Of a stretch of 64,000 bases of DNA, positions 7,914 through 16,249 are shown piece after piece. The DNA lies in contig NZ_PFXK01000003.1 in the NCBI RefSeq assembly GCF_002812955.1, positions 248,001-312,000 of the forward strand, read 5' to 3'. A model generated the notes under the pieces. That model ran no database searches. It was not told where the DNA came from and saw only the letters and a list, made by a program, of their open reading frames with translations. The first letter of the stretch is position 1. Every line of letters begins with the position of its first letter. The position numbers and the translations under genes were made by a program. This DNA is from Vibrio sp. HA2012. Its GTDB lineage: Bacteria > Pseudomonadota > Gammaproteobacteria > Enterobacterales > Vibrionaceae.

Positions 7914-9029
7914 TCAGAGCTGATTTGCACAGCGGATAAAACTGGACTCTCCCAGCGCTTTGACGGCTTCTTTGCCTTGCAGTACCCGGATAGCGCCTTC
8001 CGACAACGCCACCAATTCTTCTTCCCCCGGATACACATGCACAGGCGCTATCCATTCGATGTAGGAGCGGATGGTTTTTATCAACAGTTCTGAATGTGCC
8101 ATTCCTCCGGTAAGCAAAATGGCATTGACCGTACCTTGCAGAGCAGCAGCCATTGCACCAATCTCTTTTGCTATCTGATAGGCCATTGCATGAAAAATCT
8201 GCTCCGCTTTCTTATCGCCTTCATTCATACGGCTGATCACTTCTCGCAGATCTTTGGTCTTCAGATAGGAATAGATCCCTCCCTGCCCCATCAGCATCTG
8301 ACGCACTTCTCCTTCGGAATATTGTCCGCTGAAACACAGTTTCATCAGTGACAGTGCCGGTACAGCTCCAGCCCGTTCGGGAGAAAAAGGACCTTCCTGA
8401 GAAGCATCAGTAACATCGACCATTTGTCCTTCGTGGTGGGCTGAAATACAGATCCCTCCCCCCAGATGGGCCACAATCAACGTTTCCTGCTCGTAGATTT
8501 TTCCATGTTCCAGTGCATAACGTTTAGCAACAGCTTTGGAATTCAGAGCATGACAGAAAGGCCCTCTCTCAATACCGTTAAAACCAGATATTCTTGCCAA
8601 AGGTGAGCGTTCATTTACACTGACCGGATCCACGACATAGGCTTCCACTCCTACGGATTTCGCCAGAGCATCCGCAATAATGGCGCCCAAATTTGAAGCG
8701 TGTTCACCTTTCTCTGCTTTTCTGAGTTCTTCCAGCATGACGCGGTTAACCCGGTAAGTTCCGCTGGACATCGGCGGCAACAGGCCGCCTCGTCCGACAA
8801 ACGCATCAATGCTGTCGGTTTCTATCCCTTCCTCCTCCAGTTTTTGCAGTATAAGAGCAGTACGAAAACTTCTTTGCTCCAAAATCGGAAGAGAGTGAAA
8901 CGGCTCCAGTTCCTGCTCGGAATGATTCAGAGTCCATTCACGACTGAGTGCGCCGTTTTCGTACAAACCAAACTTGGTAGATGTAGAACCAGGGTTAATT
9001 GCCAAAATACGCGGGTCAGTTACGGACAT
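7914..9029 (-). CDS. buk: Butyrate kinase family acyl kinase
   Basis: A 371-residue acetate/butyrate kinase superfamily enzyme that turns an acyl phosphate plus ADP into a carboxylate plus ATP. It has the N-terminal phosphate motif ILAINPGSTSTKFG, the central LIVAHLGGGICISAH and the C-terminal ILLTGGMAHSELL. The start is at MSVTDPRILA (9029), preceded by CTGGGGGTT, and it overlaps the end of ptb by 14 bases. No butyryl-CoA synthesis genes are nearby, so the acyl group need not be butyryl. The IOR genes upstream suggest arylacetyl or branched acyl phosphates. Substrate-level ATP formation is the likely role. Confidence 0.8.
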   Translation of the reverse strand: MSVTDPRILAINPGSTSTKFGLYENGALSREWTLNHSEQELEPFHSLPILEQRSFRTALILQKLEEEGIETDSIDAFVGRGGLLPPMSSGTYRVNRVMLEELRKAEKGEHASNLGAIIADALAKSVGVEAYVVDPVSVNERSPLARISGFNGIERGPFCHALNSKAVAKRYALEHGKIYEQETLIVAHLGGGICISAHHEGQMVDVTDASQEGPFSPERAGAVPALSLMKLCFSGQYSEGEVRQMLMGQGGIYSYLKTKDLREVISRMNEGDKKAEQIFHAMAYQIAKEIGAMAAALQGTVNAILLTGGMAHSELLIKTIRSYIEWIAPVHVYPGEEELVALSEGAIRVLQGKEAVKALGESSFIRCANQL

Positions 9030-9933
9030 TGAGAACCCCCAGAGCAATGGAGTTGACTTTGTCTTCCGCACTTTCGACCCGTGACGGAATAAGGATCGGC
9101 ACTTTTGCTCCGACCACCACATGAGCACAGGCCGACTGAGCGATAAATTTCACTGATTTACCCAGCACATTACCGGCTTCAACACTTGGCAACACCAGAC
9201 AATCAGCCCGGCCAGCCACCGGATTACTGATTCCCTTAGCCTTAGCAGCAGAAATCAGAAGTGCATTATCCAGCGCAAGAGGACCAAAAACCTGTGCAGC
9301 ACCAAACTCACCGGCCTGCGACATGGCAGACAGGGCCTGCGCATCCAGGGTGGACGGCACACCTTCGGAAACAGCCTCCGTTGCACTCAGTACCGCCAAC
9401 AGTGGCTCACGCAGTCCAATGCTATGCATCACTTCAATCGCATTCTCTACAATACTTTTTTTCTGCTCCAGTGTCGGAGCCACATTAAGGCCTCCATCAG
9501 TAATGCCAACCAGACGTTTATGCTGAGAAAGTTGATCTTCATACAGCAGAACATCACTGAGAAGACGACCGGTACGTAGCCCCAGTTCTTTATTCAGAAC
9601 AGATTTAAGCAACTGATCCGTACGCAAATGCCCCTTGAGCAAAATATCTGCCGCACCGTCTGCGGCGAGTCTGGCCGCAGTATCCTGAGGAAGTTCACTG
9701 TCAATCAGTGTCGCTCGATCCAGCAGCTCAAAATGACCATGCTTTTCAGCAATACAGATAATATTTTTCTTATCACCCACCAGAGTGATATCCGCCATGC
9801 CCAGGTCCAGCGCACCGGCAGCCGCTTCCAGAGCAACCGGATCATCGGCCTGAACCACACATACCCGTTTCGGGCCAGCCAGAACTGCGCAGTCACGCAG
9901 TTCCGCAAAAGATTGAATAGGAGTCGTAAACAC
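9016..9933 (-). CDS. ptb: Phosphate butyryltransferase-like acyltransferase
   Basis: A 305-residue member of the phosphate acetyl/butyryltransferase family. It exchanges CoA for phosphate on an acyl-CoA, feeding the kinase encoded next. Family features include an N-terminal VCVVQADDPVALEAA, central GAADILLKGHLRTDQLLKSV, and C-terminal GRADCLVLPSVEAGNVLGKS. It lies 44 bases after iorB and overlaps buk. Together with IorAB it forms a complete route from a 2-oxo acid to free acid plus ATP, as in anaerobic amino-acid fermenters. Its acyl specificity cannot be told from sequence. Confidence 0.8.
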   Translation of the reverse strand: MFTTPIQSFAELRDCAVLAGPKRVCVVQADDPVALEAAAGALDLGMADITLVGDKKNIICIAEKHGHFELLDRATLIDSELPQDTAARLAADGAADILLKGHLRTDQLLKSVLNKELGLRTGRLLSDVLLYEDQLSQHKRLVGITDGGLNVAPTLEQKKSIVENAIEVMHSIGLREPLLAVLSATEAVSEGVPSTLDAQALSAMSQAGEFGAAQVFGPLALDNALLISAAKAKGISNPVAGRADCLVLPSVEAGNVLGKSVKFIAQSACAHVVVGAKVPILIPSRVESAEDKVNSIALGVLNVRN

Positions 9934-9977
9934 AATTACCTCTTAAATACTCACAAATCGTTGCAATACCGCTCAAC

Positions 9978-10559
9978 TTAAGCCTGAGCGGATGCCATAC
10001 CCGCTTTAAATGCTTTCAGGTTGATATCTACAAATGCTTTCTTCACGGTTGTGGTTACCACACTTTCCCAGTCGATATCTTTCAGACCCAGCTTTGCCAC
10101 CAGCGCACCAAACAGAACCACATTCATCACCCGCAGGTTACCCAGTTCAGCCGCTATCGATGCTGCATCAACCACATTGGTACTGACTTTGTTCTGCAGC
10201 AGCTCAAGGGCGTTGTCCGGATATTCCGCTTTACCGGCAAGAATAGGAGAAGAATCAATCTGGTAGTCGTTAACCACAACCTGACCATCAGGCTTTACCT
10301 GTTCCAGCCAGCGCAATGCTTCCATTTTTTCGAACGAAACCAGATAGTCAGCTTCACCGGCACCGATAAGCGGCGAATACACTTTTTTACCAAAACGCAC
10401 CTGAGTACTGACACTTCCTCCCCGCTGAGCCATGCCGTGAATTTCAGACATCTTCACATCATATCCGGCTTCAATCAGTCCTTTAGCCAGCAGGGTACTG
10501 ACCAGAATGGTTCCCTGCCCGCCGACACCAACCAGCATAATATTTGTCACTTTGCTCAT
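9978..10559 (-). CDS. iorB: Indolepyruvate:ferredoxin oxidoreductase, beta (gamma-domain) subunit
   Basis: A 193-residue 2-oxoacid:acceptor oxidoreductase gamma-type subunit. It has the N-terminal nucleotide-like fold NIMLVGVGGQGTILVSTLLA and the family signature SEIHGMAQRGGSVSTQVRFG. It partners IorA, which binds TPP and the iron-sulfur clusters, to oxidise aryl pyruvates to arylacetyl-CoA with reduction of ferredoxin. Its start overlaps the iorA stop by four bases (ATGA). IOR substrates in other organisms are indole-, phenyl- and hydroxyphenylpyruvate; the substrate here is inferred. Confidence 0.88.
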   Translation of the reverse strand: MSKVTNIMLVGVGGQGTILVSTLLAKGLIEAGYDVKMSEIHGMAQRGGSVSTQVRFGKKVYSPLIGAGEADYLVSFEKMEALRWLEQVKPDGQVVVNDYQIDSSPILAGKAEYPDNALELLQNKVSTNVVDAASIAAELGNLRVMNVVLFGALVAKLGLKDIDWESVVTTTVKKAFVDINLKAFKAGMASAQA

Positions 10560-12352
10560 TTTCGACTCTCCAATGTTTTAATCGCACTTTCCGGGCAGAC
10601 CTGTGCACAAACTTCACAGGCCACACAACTGGCCGGGTTGATTTCCACAATGTCGAGATCCCGATTCAGAGCCATTGCCGGACAACCGATTTTCAGACAC
10701 ACACCACAGCCGTCACAGACATCTTCATCCACTTCGCACACCTTGCCGTTACGGGTGTAAGTATTCACTTCATCATCAGACAGCTGTTTAAGAAGACATG
10801 GCCAGCGGGTGATAATGACTGATGGCTCATCCAGATCGAATGCCCATTTCAGTGCCTTACTGGTTTCTTTAAGATCATTAGGGTTAACCGTTCTGATATG
10901 TTTCGCTCCCAGAGAACGGCACACCTCTTCAATAGACAGCTCAGAGGAAACATCTCCCTGCAGACTCATTCCTGATGCCGGATTTTGTTGTTGTCCGGTC
11001 ATACCGGTAATACGGTTATCCAGAATGCAGGTAATCGCGTTAGAATTGTTGTACAGAATATTGGTCAGACCATTCATGCCGCTGTGGAAAAACGTTGAAT
11101 CACCGATAGTAGAAACCAGACGGGTTGATTCACCGAATTTTTCCATCACTTTCTGTGCACCATGCGCAATACCCGGAGCGGCCCCCATACAGATACAGGT
11201 ATCTTTAGCATCCAGAGGATCCGAGCCACCCAGCCCGTAACAGCCGATGTCTCCTGAGATAATGGCTTTTTTTCGTTTCGCTATTTTTCCGAGTTCAACA
11301 AAGAATCCGCGGTGCGGACATCCGGCACAAAGTACGGGAGGACGGGGAACAACAAAATCAGAAATGTTTGTAACATCAATAAGTTCCGCTTCAGATTCCA
11401 GAAATGCACGGCGAATGATATCCGGATTCAGTTCAAACATATTCGGCAATTTTTCTTTACCGATACAGGCAATGCCCATTTGTCTGATCTGATCTTCCAG
11501 ATAGGGTTCCAGTTCTTCGATGATATACAGCGTCTTTACTTCTGCCGCAAATTCACGGATCTTATTTTTCGGCAGCGGAAAGGTCATTCCCAATTTCAGG
11601 TAAGAAGCATTTTGTCCAAAAACTTCAAGTGCATACTGATAACCGACACCTGACGTGATGATCCCGATCTCCTTGCTGTTCCACTGAATAAAGTTAAAAC
11701 GGCTGCCTTCTGAATATTCGGCAAGCTTCTCCAGACGCTTATCCAGATTGATACGTAACTTACGGGAATTGGCCGGAATCAAATCAAATTTTGGTAATTT
11801 TTTGTATTCTCTTAACGCTTCTTCCTGACGTGTTCCTGTATCAACCAGTGTTTTTGAATGGCAGACACGGGTTGTCATCCGGATCATAACCGGTGTATCG
11901 AACTGTTCGCTGATTTCATACGCTTCCTTCGCCATATCCAGAGATTCCTGGCTATCGGCAGGTTCCAACATAGGGAGCTTGGCAAAAGGGGCATAATAAC
12001 GGTTATCCTGCTCATTCTGCGACGAATGCAGGCTAGGATCATCGGCCGATACCAGAACCATACCGCCGTTGACTCCGCTATACACAAAACTGAACAGCGG
12101 ATCCGCAGCCACATTCAGCCCGACCATTTTCATGGCAGAAAATGATCGGGCACCGACAATAGAAGCTCCGATGGCTGATTCCAGGGCTACTTTTTCATTC
12201 GGAGCCCACTCTGCGACGATATCACCTTTGTAGGTAGCGATATTTTCAACGATCTCTGTACTGGGAGTCCCCGGATAAGCCGAGGTAAAAGAAACCCCTG
12301 CCTCCCATACACCACGGGCAATAGCTTCATTTCCCGTTAATAACTTTGCCAT
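10556..12352 (-). CDS. iorA: Indolepyruvate:ferredoxin oxidoreductase, alpha subunit
   Basis: A 598-residue cytosolic enzyme with the IorA domain order. It has an N-terminal pyrimidine-binding domain (LLTGNEAIARGVWEAG), a TPP-binding domain with GDIGCYGLGG and IGDSTFFHSGMNGL, and a C-terminal pair of [4Fe-4S] motifs, CDGCGVCLKIGC and CVACEVCAQVC. It converts an aryl pyruvate, CoA and oxidised ferredoxin to arylacyl-CoA, CO2 and reduced ferredoxin. It is the first gene of a seven- or eight-gene minus-strand operon. Upstream lies a 656-bp divergent region with a near-consensus CRP site about 140 bases before the start. Reduced ferredoxin from it may drive the operon's flavoprotein reductase. 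Confidence 0.9.
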   Translation of the reverse strand: MAKLLTGNEAIARGVWEAGVSFTSAYPGTPSTEIVENIATYKGDIVAEWAPNEKVALESAIGASIVGARSFSAMKMVGLNVAADPLFSFVYSGVNGGMVLVSADDPSLHSSQNEQDNRYYAPFAKLPMLEPADSQESLDMAKEAYEISEQFDTPVMIRMTTRVCHSKTLVDTGTRQEEALREYKKLPKFDLIPANSRKLRINLDKRLEKLAEYSEGSRFNFIQWNSKEIGIITSGVGYQYALEVFGQNASYLKLGMTFPLPKNKIREFAAEVKTLYIIEELEPYLEDQIRQMGIACIGKEKLPNMFELNPDIIRRAFLESEAELIDVTNISDFVVPRPPVLCAGCPHRGFFVELGKIAKRKKAIISGDIGCYGLGGSDPLDAKDTCICMGAAPGIAHGAQKVMEKFGESTRLVSTIGDSTFFHSGMNGLTNILYNNSNAITCILDNRITGMTGQQQNPASGMSLQGDVSSELSIEEVCRSLGAKHIRTVNPNDLKETSKALKWAFDLDEPSVIITRWPCLLKQLSDDEVNTYTRNGKVCEVDEDVCDGCGVCLKIGCPAMALNRDLDIVEINPASCVACEVCAQVCPESAIKTLESRK

Positions 12353-12490
12353 ACCTATTTCCTTATTTTTATCCTGCTACAATTTAAAATGATGTAGGTA
12401 TTAATAATTCGACATTGCTGTTTATAGCTTCCGATAAATATTATTTATTACGTAATAAACACGGAATGGTATTAAAAAGTTTTAGATTTC

Positions 12491-12506
12491 TGTGATGTAT
12501 TCCACA
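12491..12506. promoter_or_regulatory. CRP-like binding site
   Basis: TGTGATGTATTCCACA matches nine of ten conserved positions of TGTGA-N6-TCACA. It lies about 140 bases upstream of iorA, so it could place the fermentative operon under catabolite control. Prediction only. Confidence 0.55.
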
Positions 12507-12895
12507 TTAACAAAAACAATCAAATATCTTATATAATCAACAAAAGTATCACTGCCAAAAAGATTAATATTGATATTTATTATTTGGAAATACTTTATTC
12601 AGAGATCGCTATACCTGAAAGGTATAGGTAAGCACTTATTTGTTTTATTGATGGAAAGGCAGTTTTTATTAATAGAAAGCAAATAAAAATAAAGCGATCT
12701 ATATTACGTTTTACATCTATTTTGTGATCTGGCAAGACCAGAAATATATTCAAGGTATAGGGGTATACATAAAAAGTATTTCTTTAAAATAAGAACTGGC
12801 TTTTACTCTGAACACAGAAAATAAAGAGAATGTCAGAGAGACGCCATAATAATGATAATAGTTATTATTTGCAATATAATTGTTATGCCCTCATT

Positions 12896-12909
12896 TTGAT
12901 TCATATCAA
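12896..12909. promoter_or_regulatory. FNR box
   Basis: TTGATTCATATCAA is an exact match to the FNR consensus TTGAT-N4-ATCAA. It is 99 bases before the porin start codon, which fits activation of the porin-MFS operon without oxygen. The divergent iorA operon is more than 500 bases away. Confidence 0.7.
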
Positions 12910-12913
12910 TTTA

Positions 12914-12944
12914 TGTAAACCGTTTATTCCCTCTGTAAACCGTT
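12914..12944. promoter_or_regulatory. Direct repeat TGTAAACCGTT, 20-bp period
   Basis: TGTAAACCGTT occurs at 12914-12924 and again at 12934-12944, exactly two helical turns apart, right after the FNR box. The first copy extends to the palindrome TAAACcGTTTA. This is a likely binding array for a pathway regulator such as the LysR protein encoded at 18064-19047. Confidence 0.55.
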
Positions 12945-13008
12945 CTCTCCTTATTTATTTCAATAACACAACATATCCATAAAACCAACGTGAATAAAAG
13001 GAAAGAAT

Positions 13009-13926
13009 ATGAAAAGTAAAATAGTCGCAACAGCTGTTTCTACCGCCATCCTGTTAGCCACATCAACAGTAGAAGCAGCAGAGAATGGTAATACCGCCTA
13101 TATGCCCGGATCCTCCCTGTATACTGGTGCTGCCATTCCAAGAATTCCGGGCGTGTTTGGCGAACTTATTGGTAACTATACCCGCTACCGAAGAAACAAC
13201 GACCCGGACGGTCACGATTCCGGTCAGGTGCTAGAGGTAGATGCCTATAGTCTGACATTCCGTGGACTGTGGGTAACAGAAACCGAAATTTTTGGTGCTA
13301 AGTTGCTGCACGCAACGATTCTTCCGGTCGTATATTCTGAGGGCACGGTCCCCGGAGATGATCCTGACGGTGTTGATGGCGACAGTTTTTCTCAGGGCGA
13401 TATCACTATATCTCCGTTTATTCTGGACTGGGATTTAGGTAACAACTACTCGCTTTCAGCCGGATTAGATATCTCAATTCCAGTCGGTGCCTATGATGAA
13501 GATGATGCTATTAATATCGGCCGTAATTATTGGTCTTTCCAGCCAGTAATGGGATTTTCTTATAAAAATCCACAAGGCTTCGAGGGGCATATATTATCCC
13601 GGTTAATGTTTAATACAGAAAACACCGACACCGACTATACCACAGGTAATGAATTCAATGCCGATATATCACTAGGATATAACTTTGATAATTATCGTCT
13701 TGGTATTCATGGCTATGTCTATAAACAACTAACAGATGATAAATGGGCCGATGGAACAAACATATATCTACCTGATGGATTTAAAAGTGAAGCAATAGGC
13801 TTCGGACCAACAATAACTTACAAAATGGGTCCGGGTGAGATTCTTTTCGCCTGGGTACATGATCTTGAGGCAAAAAATCATGGTCAGGGCGATCAATTCT
13901 ACGGGAAAATTAATTTCAAATTCTGA
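13009..13926 (+). CDS. Outer-membrane channel of the phenol-degradation (MetA/SphA-like) family
   Basis: A 305-residue exported beta-barrel protein. It has a clear signal peptide ending TSTVEA|AENG near residue 23 and alternating amphipathic strands throughout, ending in the typical outer-membrane terminus KINFKF. The pattern, with IPRIPGVFGELIGNYTRY early and a SLSAGLDISIPVGAYD segment in the middle, is that of transporters found with aromatic catabolic genes. It probably lets phenolic substrates cross the outer membrane. AAGGAAAGAAT precedes the ATG. It heads a three-gene plus-strand unit and has a perfect FNR box about 100 bases upstream. Confidence 0.8.
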   Translation: MKSKIVATAVSTAILLATSTVEAAENGNTAYMPGSSLYTGAAIPRIPGVFGELIGNYTRYRRNNDPDGHDSGQVLEVDAYSLTFRGLWVTETEIFGAKLLHATILPVVYSEGTVPGDDPDGVDGDSFSQGDITISPFILDWDLGNNYSLSAGLDISIPVGAYDEDDAINIGRNYWSFQPVMGFSYKNPQGFEGHILSRLMFNTENTDTDYTTGNEFNADISLGYNFDNYRLGIHGYVYKQLTDDKWADGTNIYLPDGFKSEAIGFGPTITYKMGPGEILFAWVHDLEAKNHGQGDQFYGKINFKF

Positions 13927-13962
13927 TTTTTATTATTCAACTTATTCTTAATATCAATATTT

Positions 13963-13999
13963 CAGATTCTATAATGTCTATTTATTATTATAGAATCTG
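13963..13999 (+). other. 13-bp perfect hairpin between porin and MFS genes
   Basis: CAGATTCTATAAT (13963-13975) pairs exactly with ATTATAGAATCTG (13987-13999) around an 11-base loop. There is no U-run after it. As an intercistronic hairpin it may stabilise the porin mRNA or reduce read-through into the transporter gene. Confidence 0.65.
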
Positions 14000-14022
14000 A
14001 ACTCTGAGCAGGAGTTAAATAA

Positions 14023-15198
14023 ATGGCTCATCTTAACGAAAAAAAAGGAAAGCTGGCTCTTATATCCGGACATGTTGCCGGCCTGATATTTCTGGTCTGT
14101 CTTCCGTTGTGGATTAACGCCCTGACTGCCGGATATCATTATTCCCCCGCAAAAGCCGGAGCCTTACCAACGTTATTTCTTATCGGAGCGGTAATAGCGT
14201 CCCTGACCATATCCAGCCGCTTCCATAAAGTCGGAGGCCGAATACTCGCTCCGGTTAGTTTCTGGTTTGCCGCACTCACTTTTTATGGGTTTACCTCCAT
14301 AGAAATTTACCCGGTACAGTTGATCCTGCATTTTGTCGGTGGCCTTGCAGCCGGAACCGGTGTCTCTGTTGTACACGGAATGATGGGACGCACATCCAAT
14401 GCGCACGGAATTTTTGCTGCTGCCGGGCTGGGGCTGGGAATATTTTCCATCCTGATGCTGGCCGGAGTGCCTCAACTGACCAGTCATCTCGGTCCTGTCT
14501 GGTTCTTTTACGCATTCAGCGGAGTGATGGGGTTTGCCGCGTTGATCATGACGTTTTTTATGCCAGAAAAACCCATAGAAAAACAGGCCCAAACCAGCAT
14601 AAAAGATATCCCTTCAGCAGTCTGGTATGCCATCTTAGGGCTGATGGGAATGGGATTTATCCAGAACATGGTATTCAGCTTTCTGGTTGAGGTCGGCCAT
14701 GCCCGGGGATTTGCAGCATCCCGCATAGAGGTTGTGCTGATCGTCCTGGGGTTTGTCAATTTATTTCCTCCTATTCTGGCAGCAGTTCTCCAGCATAAGT
14801 TACCACCAATGAAGGTAGCACAGACTGGCTCCGTTCTGATGGGGCTTATCGGAGCCGTTATTTTTATCGCTGATGATTTCTGGGTCTACGCGATACCAAC
14901 TACGTTTTTCGTTGCCGTCATGATCTTCTGTCATACCTTTATTTTCGGTTTTATGGCACAGCAGGATCCCAGTGGACGTTCAGTCTCTGCCACGCCGGCC
15001 ATTCTGATGTCCGGCTCCGCATTATCCCCAATATTTGCCGGTATTCTGGTTCAGTTCATCGGCTACAGTGCCATCTCTGTGGCCTCGATACTGATCGTTC
15101 TGTTTTCCGTCAGTATGTTTTCCGCTGCTGAAAAACGGGCTCGTACCGCTCCGTCCGAGCAACCGGTTATGGCTGAAACATCCCCCCGCCAGTTTTAA
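14023..15198 (+). CDS. MFS transporter
   Basis: A 391-residue major facilitator with about twelve hydrophobic helices and a short cytoplasmic loop between halves near residue 190 (KPIEKQAQTSIKD). The first half has an MFS-type motif around SSRFHKVGGRIL. The start follows AGGAGTTAAATAA. It sits 96 bases after the porin gene and 24 bases before the EthD-like gene, so the three form an operon. The natural reading is inner-membrane uptake or efflux of the aromatic substrate admitted by the porin. The direction of transport cannot be decided from sequence. Confidence 0.8.
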   Translation: MAHLNEKKGKLALISGHVAGLIFLVCLPLWINALTAGYHYSPAKAGALPTLFLIGAVIASLTISSRFHKVGGRILAPVSFWFAALTFYGFTSIEIYPVQLILHFVGGLAAGTGVSVVHGMMGRTSNAHGIFAAAGLGLGIFSILMLAGVPQLTSHLGPVWFFYAFSGVMGFAALIMTFFMPEKPIEKQAQTSIKDIPSAVWYAILGLMGMGFIQNMVFSFLVEVGHARGFAASRIEVVLIVLGFVNLFPPILAAVLQHKLPPMKVAQTGSVLMGLIGAVIFIADDFWVYAIPTTFFVAVMIFCHTFIFGFMAQQDPSGRSVSATPAILMSGSALSPIFAGILVQFIGYSAISVASILIVLFSVSMFSAAEKRARTAPSEQPVMAETSPRQF

Positions 15199-15222
15199 CA
15201 ATAATGAGAAAAGAGGTTCTCT

Positions 15223-16050
15223 ATGCAACCCTACATGCCCGCATGGCAACCAATGAGAAGTGTAATCATGGTCAGCGTCAGAGATGACAGTGACCTTCCT
15301 GCCGCATACCGCTGGCTGTATAAACACCACGTTTCTGACAGCATCTCGCAGTTTGCTCCTTATGTAACCAAATATGCCACTTACCGAGCTCTACCGCTCT
15401 CTTCCAGTGCGATCCATTTCGGCACCTATAATTTTATTATGACGGAACATTATTGGCTGGTGGATCCCTTCTGCCAGTCAGACAGCCCAAAAGGCGTCGC
15501 ATTTAACGAATTTTTTTCCGATGAATATATGCAGATAACACGTCAGCCAACGGGTCTGGGCCTGCGTCCGACTGAATGGATGGGCTCACAGGATGGCTAC
15601 CATCCGACCGTATTTCTGTTTCTGCCTATGTTCTGGGAACATGAGTTTAAAGGTCCCCGTTCCATCGAAGACGGTCCCAATTACCGCTGGCAGTTTGCAA
15701 TAACCTACCCACAGGGAATCAGCCCCGATGAAGGGGATAAATGGTTCCTGTCTGAACTGATGCCAGCCTTCTGTGAACTGCCACAGGTGACCCGGGCGCT
15801 CTCCAGCCGGGTACTGGATAATCCGCGTAAGTCACCTTTTCACCGACTCACGGAAATCTGGTTTGAAAATAGTAAGGAATGGGAAGCGGCGATCAGGACG
15901 GTTGCCGGGCAGATACGCAAACCAGAGTGGGCAACCTACGATAGGTTTCCCTATTTTGAACCTTACCGGGACATTGCCGGCCTGTTCCTTCTGGATCGCC
16001 CGGAATCAGACCATCTGCAACAGTTCCGCGGATATAACACCACTCGTTAA
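15223..16050 (+). CDS. EthD-like / dimeric alpha-beta barrel protein, function unknown
   Basis: A 275-residue soluble protein without signal peptide or membrane segments. The first half begins MRSVIMVSVRDDSDLPAAYR and has YRALPLSSSAIHFG. The second half has FHRLTEIWFENSKEWEAAI, much like the sequence around the EthD domain. Together they suggest two ferredoxin-like dimeric alpha-beta barrel repeats. Such folds act on phenolics or polyketide-like rings (EthD, monooxygenases, cyclases, muconolactone isomerase). It follows the MFS gene by 24 bases with a GAGG ribosome site, so a role with the transported substrate is likely. I know of no assigned function for it. Confidence 0.6.
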   Translation: MQPYMPAWQPMRSVIMVSVRDDSDLPAAYRWLYKHHVSDSISQFAPYVTKYATYRALPLSSSAIHFGTYNFIMTEHYWLVDPFCQSDSPKGVAFNEFFSDEYMQITRQPTGLGLRPTEWMGSQDGYHPTVFLFLPMFWEHEFKGPRSIEDGPNYRWQFAITYPQGISPDEGDKWFLSELMPAFCELPQVTRALSSRVLDNPRKSPFHRLTEIWFENSKEWEAAIRTVAGQIRKPEWATYDRFPYFEPYRDIAGLFLLDRPESDHLQQFRGYNTTR

Positions 16051-16091
16051 ACTTCAATAGTAAGAATCGCCGGACTGGAATACTACCGGGT

Positions 16092-16135
16092 AAAAAAAGA
16101 GGTGAAACAACATGACGATGTTTCACCTCTTTTTT
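16092..16135. terminator. Bidirectional terminator between convergent operons
   Basis: AAAAAAGAGGTGAAAC and GTTTCACCTCTTTTTT form a 16-bp perfect stem around a short loop. It ends both the porin-MFS-EthD operon (plus) and the symporter operon (minus). Confidence 0.9.
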
Positions 16136-16147
16136 GTATACTATTTT

Positions 16148-16249
16148 TTATTCAATATTGCCTTTTCCTGCGTAATAGCGGGCAAACAGGTAAAACACCA
16201 CACCAAAAGCAATAACACCAAGCATCCATATTGTTGTCTGATCCATCAT
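16148..16249 (-). CDS. 33-residue single-pass membrane micro-protein of the symporter operon
   Basis: Starts MMDQTTIWMLGVIAF and ends YYAGKGNIE, with one hydrophobic helix (about residues 7-23). AGGAGCCAA precedes the ATG, and its start overlaps the stop of the 36-residue gene by four bases (ATGA). It resembles the short accessory proteins encoded after some sodium:solute symporters. A terminator follows directly. It is likely to bind or stabilise the symporter, and its tight coupling argues that it is a real gene. Confidence 0.7.
   Translation of the reverse strand: MMDQTTIWMLGVIAFGVVFYLFARYYAGKGNIE

Larger units (their letters stand above)
12353..13008. promoter_or_regulatory. AT-rich divergent control region between iorA and the porin gene
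   Basis: A 656-bp stretch without a convincing gene on either strand. It must hold divergent promoters for the iorA operon and the porin operon. It contains a CRP-like site (12491-12506), an exact FNR box (12896-12909) and a 20-bp-spaced direct repeat (12914-12944). The rest is very AT-rich. Confidence 0.7.

Noticed and set aside
7914..9933. Classical butyrate fermentation
   Set aside because: ptb and buk are present, but crotonase, butyryl-CoA dehydrogenase and Etf genes are not. The IOR genes beside them point to other acyl groups.
15022..15330. 102-codon minus-strand frame over the MFS/EthD junction
   Set aside because: It overlaps the end of the MFS gene and the start of the EthD-like gene on the opposite strand and shows no recognisable motif.
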